18,940 bases of DNA from an uncultured Collinsella sp. (GTDB lineage Bacteria; Actinomycetota; Coriobacteriia; Coriobacteriales; Coriobacteriaceae), in the NCBI GenBank assembly GCA_900552155.1, contig URYU01000016.1, positions 1-18,940 on the forward strand, written 5' to 3'. Positions within the stretch are counted from its first letter, which is position 1. Every line of letters starts with the position of its first letter. Shown in pieces: positions 15,731 through 18,940 of this stretch. A program made the position numbers and the translations under genes. Under the pieces are notes generated by a model. That model was not told the origin of the DNA. It did no database searches and was given only the letters and a program-made list of their open reading frames with translations.

Positions 15731-16558
15731 ATGAGCGAGACCGCAGTCAACGGCGTCGAGCCGATCATCTTCCTTGATGACGTCCACGTCACCTTTAGGA
15801 CCCGTACCGGCTCGATTCTGCACCCCAACCTGGTTCACGCCGTCCAGGGTGTAACGATTAAGCTCATGCCCGGTCAGACGATCGGCATCGTCGGCGAGTC
15901 CGGTTGCGGTAAGTCCACCACCGCCAACGTCATGTGCGGCCTGCAGGCCCCTACGAGCGGCAAAGTCTACTTTAAGGGCAAGGACGTTACCAAACGTACC
16001 GCCGAGGACCGTCGCCACATGGGTCGCGTCATCTCGGTCGTGTTCCAGAACCCGGCCACGGCGCTCAACCCCCGCATGGTCGTTCGCGAGCAGCTGCTCG
16101 ACCCCATGCGCGTCCACAACCTGGGTACCGAGGCCGAGCAGGAGAAGCGCGTCAAGGAGCTCCTGGAGCTCACCGGTCTGCCCAGCTCCGCCGCCGAGGT
16201 TCTTCCCGGTCAGCTTTCGGGCGGCCAGCGTCAGCGCGTCGCAATTGCCCGTGCCCTGTCGCTGAACCCCGATGCCATCATCGCCGACGAGCCCACCTCG
16301 GCTCTGGACGTTTCGGTCCGCGCGCAGATTCTGAACCTGTTGACCGACCTTAAGAAGGAGCTCGGCCTGGCCATGGTGTTCATCAGCCATGACATCCAGA
16401 CGGTCCGCTATATCTCTGACGACATCATCGTTATGAATGGCGGCAAGATCGTCGAGCAGGGCGAGGCCAAGCAGGTCTTCCAGCATCCCCAGGACCCCTA
16501 CACCAAGATGCTGCTCGGCGCTGCGCCGTCGCTGCTGCATCCCAAGCTCGGCGAGTAG
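15731..16558 (+). CDS. DppF-type ABC transporter ATPase
   Basis: A 275-residue cytoplasmic ATPase that pairs with the ATPase half of the fused protein to power import. Walker A GESGCGKS starts near residue 55, LSGGQRQRVAIARAL at 162, Walker B ADEPTSALD around 185, and the H-loop is FISHDIQTVRYISDD. The C-terminal extension (HPQDPYTKMLLGAAPSLLHP) is the short DppF/OppF form. ATG 15731 abuts the TAG of the upstream gene and is served by GGAGGTGAT eight or so bases upstream, close to a perfect 16S complement. A hairpin follows the stop, so the transporter block may be expressed separately from the enzymes downstream. Confidence 0.93.
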   Translation: MSETAVNGVEPIIFLDDVHVTFRTRTGSILHPNLVHAVQGVTIKLMPGQTIGIVGESGCGKSTTANVMCGLQAPTSGKVYFKGKDVTKRTAEDRRHMGRVISVVFQNPATALNPRMVVREQLLDPMRVHNLGTEAEQEKRVKELLELTGLPSSAAEVLPGQLSGGQRQRVAIARALSLNPDAIIADEPTSALDVSVRAQILNLLTDLKKELGLAMVFISHDIQTVRYISDDIIVMNGGKIVEQGEAKQVFQHPQDPYTKMLLGAAPSLLHPKLGE

Positions 16559-16574
16559 CCTCGCTTTCCCTCCC

Positions 16575-16602
16575 GTGCGCCCGGTTCCCTTGCCGGGCGC
16601 AC
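16575..16602 (+). terminator. Hairpin between the transporter and enzyme genes
   Basis: GTGCGCCCGG (16575-16584) and CCGGGCGCAC (16593-16602) form a perfect 10-bp stem with an 8-base loop, 16 bases after the ATPase stop. No T tract follows. It may be a partial terminator or an mRNA processing or stability element that lowers expression of the downstream esterase genes. Confidence 0.55.
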
Positions 16603-16638
16603 CTCCGTTGCGATTTCGAAAGGTTGGGTTCACGAGCC

Positions 16639-17616
16639 ATGCCAAGTGCTCAGGAGCTACAACATCAATTTGATGAATATCGAGGCGCCATGCCCCGTCC
16701 ATCAGATTTCGATCTCTTTTGGAAGGATCGCATGGCCGAGGCCGACGCCGTCGGGCTTGACTATGCGATCGAGACGGCATCGGTCGCCGATGCCGCGACC
16801 TGCCAGCTTTTCGACCTCTGGTATACCGGCATGTGTGGCGCTCGCCTGCATGCCAAGTACCTTAAACCCGTCTCGGACGAGCCCGTGCCATTGGTACTTC
16901 AGTTCCATGGGTATCCGGGTGCAAGCCGCAGCTGGTTTGAGCAGGCGTCGTTTGCGGGCATGGGCATGGCACTCATCGCCCTCGACTGCCCCGGCCAAGG
17001 AGGTCCCTCCGAGGACATTGGTGGATTTGAGGGCACAACGGTTGCCGGTCATATCGTCGCCGGTATCGACGGCGACCCGGCCAACCTCTACTATGTCCGC
17101 TTGCACCAAGATATTCGCATCCTGTGCCGCATCGTTCGCGAGCTCGAGGGCATCGATCTTGCGCGTGTGTTTGTGAACGGCGCGTCGCAGGGCGGCGGTT
17201 TGGGCATTGCGACCTGTGCACTTAACAGCGAGCTTATCAATCGTGCCGCCATCCTCTATCCCTTCCTGTCAGATTTCCGCCTGGTCTGGGATTTGGATGC
17301 CGACGACATTGCCTACGAGGGCCTGCGCTATTGGTCTCGCTGGTTTGACGAGGACTCGACTCGTATTGACGAAGCCTATGCCAAGCTGGCGTACTTCGAT
17401 TCCAAGAACTTTGCCCCTATGGTCAAATGCCCCGTGCTGTTTGGCACTGGCACAGCCGATATCGTCTGTCCGCCAGCGACGCAGTTTGCAGTCTATAACA
17501 GCCTGACCTGCGAAAAGCGTCATGAGTTCTTTGAAGGCTTTGGCCACGAGGAGATTCAGGATTTTGACGATTTGATCATTCCGTTTTTCTGCAAGGGAGG
17601 GGAGGCTCATGTCTAA
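16639..17616 (+). CDS. AXE1-family acetylesterase (acetyl xylan esterase/cephalosporin-C deacetylase type)
   Basis: A 325-residue alpha/beta hydrolase of the AXE1 family (carbohydrate esterase 7), whose members remove acetyl groups from small acetylated sugars in the cytoplasm. The full catalytic set is visible: Ser183 in GASQGG, Asp274 in GTADIVCPP, His303 in FGHE, and Tyr92 in HGYPG as oxyanion residue. As I recall, T. maritima TM0077 uses Tyr92, Ser188, Asp274 and His303, so the match is close. There is no signal peptide. ATG 16639 is chosen; the nearest site, GAAAGG, is rather far upstream (15 bases), and TTG 16624 lies too close to it. The gene overlaps the next by eight bases. The transporter upstream suggests the substrate is imported while still acetylated; O-acetyl sialic acid or acetylated xylo-oligosaccharides are candidates. 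Confidence 0.88.
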   Translation: MPSAQELQHQFDEYRGAMPRPSDFDLFWKDRMAEADAVGLDYAIETASVADAATCQLFDLWYTGMCGARLHAKYLKPVSDEPVPLVLQFHGYPGASRSWFEQASFAGMGMALIALDCPGQGGPSEDIGGFEGTTVAGHIVAGIDGDPANLYYVRLHQDIRILCRIVRELEGIDLARVFVNGASQGGGLGIATCALNSELINRAAILYPFLSDFRLVWDLDADDIAYEGLRYWSRWFDEDSTRIDEAYAKLAYFDSKNFAPMVKCPVLFGTGTADIVCPPATQFAVYNSLTCEKRHEFFEGFGHEEIQDFDDLIIPFFCKGGEAHV

Positions 17617-18460
17617 GTGCGAGAGCAATGTTGACGAGCTGATTGTCCCCGGGCTCGTGGGAATTCCTGGAACGGTTTCGTCAAAGCTCGTAGAATATCG
17701 GGACTGGCGCGGTGATGTCCAAGCAGATGTTTCTGATTTAGAGACATGCGCTTCGAATCTTGAGATTCAAGGCCTGGCCATTACGGCGATTGACTTTGTT
17801 AACCCCTGCGCCCGTTACTCGGAGGTCTCCTTTGAGCTCGGTGACAATGCGATTCACGCTCGTTTGATCGAGCCTGTCGGTCGTGCCCGAGTATCTGAGC
17901 GCGTGCCGCTGTGCCTGATGTTCCACGACATCGATCGGCCTGTGCGCGGCTGGCATCACATGACGAGATTTGCCGCCATGGGGTATGCCGTTCTCGCGCT
18001 GGATGACGATGTTGCTGGTGCGGACGACCTGCGGCGGGGGATTTCTTCGCCCGCTTTTGTCGAGCGCGTCCGTTGGGGTTGCGCGCTGGCGAAGGTGGCG
18101 CGCAATCTGGATGGCATGGACCCCGACCGCATCTTTGCATGGGGCGAGGGTCTTGGCGGCGGAGTCGCGCTGGCGGTTTCTGCTCTGGACGAGCGGGGCC
18201 TCGTCTGCACGGCGGTTGCCAATCCGCTTCCTGACGGCCTCGAGGCGCTGTCGTCTCGGGTGCGCGGATTGGTGCTCATGGGCACATCGCTTATGGATAC
18301 CGTGAGCGATCCCAAGGATCAGTTTGCCGTATTCAACGGTCTTGAGTGTGACCGGAGGCATATCATCTATGCAAAATACGCTCACGAGCGCATCAATGCG
18401 TTCGAAAACGAAGTCGTCGACTTTTTTAACCAAACGTTCTACTCGTGTTCTTTGGCCTAG
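17609..18460 (+). CDS. Diverged AXE1-like paralogue lacking the catalytic serine (probable pseudo-esterase)
   Basis: A 283-residue relative of the preceding esterase that overlaps it by eight bases (ATGTCTAA), with GGGAGGGGAGG just upstream; the pair is almost surely co-translated. The C-terminal third aligns well: DTVSDPKDQFAVFNGLECDRRH against DIVCPPATQFAVYNSLTCEKRH. The nucleophile elbow reads GEGLGGG, so Gly181 replaces the serine of GASQGGG, and the oxyanion Tyr of HGYPG is Ile108 (FHDID). Asp230 and His259 are kept. It cannot act by the normal serine mechanism. It may be a partner or regulator of the active esterase (CE7 enzymes form oligomers), a sugar-binding protein, or an enzyme with another chemistry. 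No frameshift or stop suggests decay. Confidence 0.75.
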   Translation: MSKCESNVDELIVPGLVGIPGTVSSKLVEYRDWRGDVQADVSDLETCASNLEIQGLAITAIDFVNPCARYSEVSFELGDNAIHARLIEPVGRARVSERVPLCLMFHDIDRPVRGWHHMTRFAAMGYAVLALDDDVAGADDLRRGISSPAFVERVRWGCALAKVARNLDGMDPDRIFAWGEGLGGGVALAVSALDERGLVCTAVANPLPDGLEALSSRVRGLVLMGTSLMDTVSDPKDQFAVFNGLECDRRHIIYAKYAHERINAFENEVVDFFNQTFYSCSLA

Positions 18461-18486
18461 ACGGCCTGGACACTGCCAACAAGAGT

Positions 18487-18505
18487 GGGTGGCATAGGGC
18501 CGCCC
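18487..18505 (+). other. Small hairpin before the aldolase gene
   Basis: GGGTGGC (18487-18493) pairs with GCCGCCC (18499-18505) as 7 bp with one G-T wobble and a 5-base loop. It lies in the 68-base gap between the pseudo-esterase stop and the aldolase start, 12 bases before AAGGAG. It may only modulate mRNA processing; no T tract follows. Confidence 0.4.
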
Positions 18506-18528
18506 GCCAGACAGCTAAGGAGATTCTT

Positions 18529-18940
18529 GTGGCAACTCAGAAATTCACCGGCGTTATCCCTCCCGTCGTTGTTCCCGATACCGAAGATCACCAGCTCGAC
18601 GTTGCCTCCTTTGAGCGCAGCATCAACCGCATGATCGATGCCGGCGTCGATGGCCTGTTCTTCTTGGGATCCTCGGGCGAGGTCGTCTTCTCCACCGACG
18701 AGCGCCGTCGCCAGATTATCGCCGAGGCCGTTCGTATCGTCGACCACCGCGTTCCCGTTCTGGTCGGCATCATCGATACCGAGACCGAGCGCATGATCGA
18801 GCACGGCAAGGTCGCCCAGGAGCTGGGCGCCGATGCCCTCGTCGCCACCTGCCCGTTCTATGCCCTGCAGGGCATGACCGAGGTCGAGGAGCACTTCCGC
18901 ATCCTGCACGAGGAGCTCGACCTGCCCATCTTCGCCTATG
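18529..18940 (+). CDS. DHDPS/N-acetylneuraminate lyase family aldolase (N-terminal part)
   Basis: The first 137 codons of a class I pyruvate aldolase-type TIM barrel; the gene runs off the right edge. The start is GTG 18529, with AAGGAG six bases upstream. The N-terminus FTGVIPPVVVPDTEDHQLD is typical, GSSGE (47-51) is the pyruvate carboxylate loop (GTTGE in DapA, GSTGE in NanA), and the catalytic tyrosine of the YxxP motif would be Tyr137, the last full codon in the window. The Schiff-base lysine lies outside. Family members include DapA, NanA and keto-deoxy-sugar aldolases. GSSGE and the location after a carbohydrate-type importer and deacetylase favour a catabolic aldolase over lysine synthesis. 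Codon bias is again strong, as in the binding-protein gene. The exact substrate cannot be set from this part. Confidence 0.82.
   Translation, partial: MATQKFTGVIPPVVVPDTEDHQLDVASFERSINRMIDAGVDGLFFLGSSGEVVFSTDERRRQIIAEAVRIVDHRVPVLVGIIDTETERMIEHGKVAQELGADALVATCPFYALQGMTEVEEHFRILHEELDLPIFAY

Noticed and set aside
12767..16780. A 1337-codon open frame on the minus strand across the transporter genes, and similar long antisense frames over uvrA, uvrC and the binding-protein gene
   Set aside because: They mirror strongly biased GC-rich sense genes, show no domain character, have low-complexity Asp/His/Gly/Arg-rich composition, and lack sensible starts. They are by-products of codon use on the plus strand.
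18529..18940. Calling the aldolase dapA (lysine and peptidoglycan pathway) outright or nanA outright
   Set aside because: The loop is GSSGE, neither the usual DapA GTTGE nor NanA GSTGE, and the gene is truncated before the catalytic lysine, so only the family can be given.

Overview
The window looks like chromosomal DNA of a GC-rich, Gram-positive-type actinobacterium. It best fits the Coriobacteriia, with Collinsella or a close relative as my first guess. This rests on codon use, strong AGGAG-type ribosome binding sites, an LtaS-type enzyme, a Tat/lipobox solute-binding protein and general protein character. No rRNA or marker gene fixes the genus. I see no tRNA, rRNA, CRISPR array, insertion sequence or phage gene.

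Left part (1-3475, minus strand): the start of a BaiN/HI0933-type flavoprotein directly abuts the end of an Mrp/NBP35 P-loop ATPase. Upstream lies a membrane-anchored LtaS-like phosphoglycerol transferase. A divergent intergenic region (3283-3475) separates it from uvrA and carries a near-consensus Gram-positive LexA box.

Middle part (3476-10620, plus strand): uvrA, a YbaK-type Cys-tRNA(Pro) deacylase, murJ (lipid II flippase) and uvrC. Two of these reading frames are broken as given. uvrA has an in-frame TAG at codon 728, where the family has a conserved lysine. murJ has a one-base deletion in a T run near 7525. uvrC is full length but has Gly where the third Fe-S cysteine is expected.

Right part (10621-18940, plus strand): a long leader followed by what looks like one catabolic operon. 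The genes are a Tat-exported lipoprotein binding protein (SBP family 5), a DppB-type permease, a fused DppC-DppD permease-ATPase, a DppF-type ATPase, a cytoplasmic AXE1-family acetylesterase with its full catalytic set, an AXE1 paralogue that has lost the nucleophile, and the start of a DHDPS/N-acetylneuraminate-lyase family aldolase. I infer uptake of an O-acetylated sugar, possibly O-acetyl sialic acid, then deacetylation and aldol cleavage in the cytoplasm. Acetylated xylo-oligosaccharides are the main alternative.

The leader (10783-10865) folds on paper into a compact three-way junction of 11-, 9- and 9-bp stems. I do not recognise it as a known riboswitch class. This leader and the pseudo-esterase pair are the most promising undescribed elements here. 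Hairpins at three gene junctions of the operon (12660-12693, 16575-16602, 18487-18505) may set the expression of its segments.
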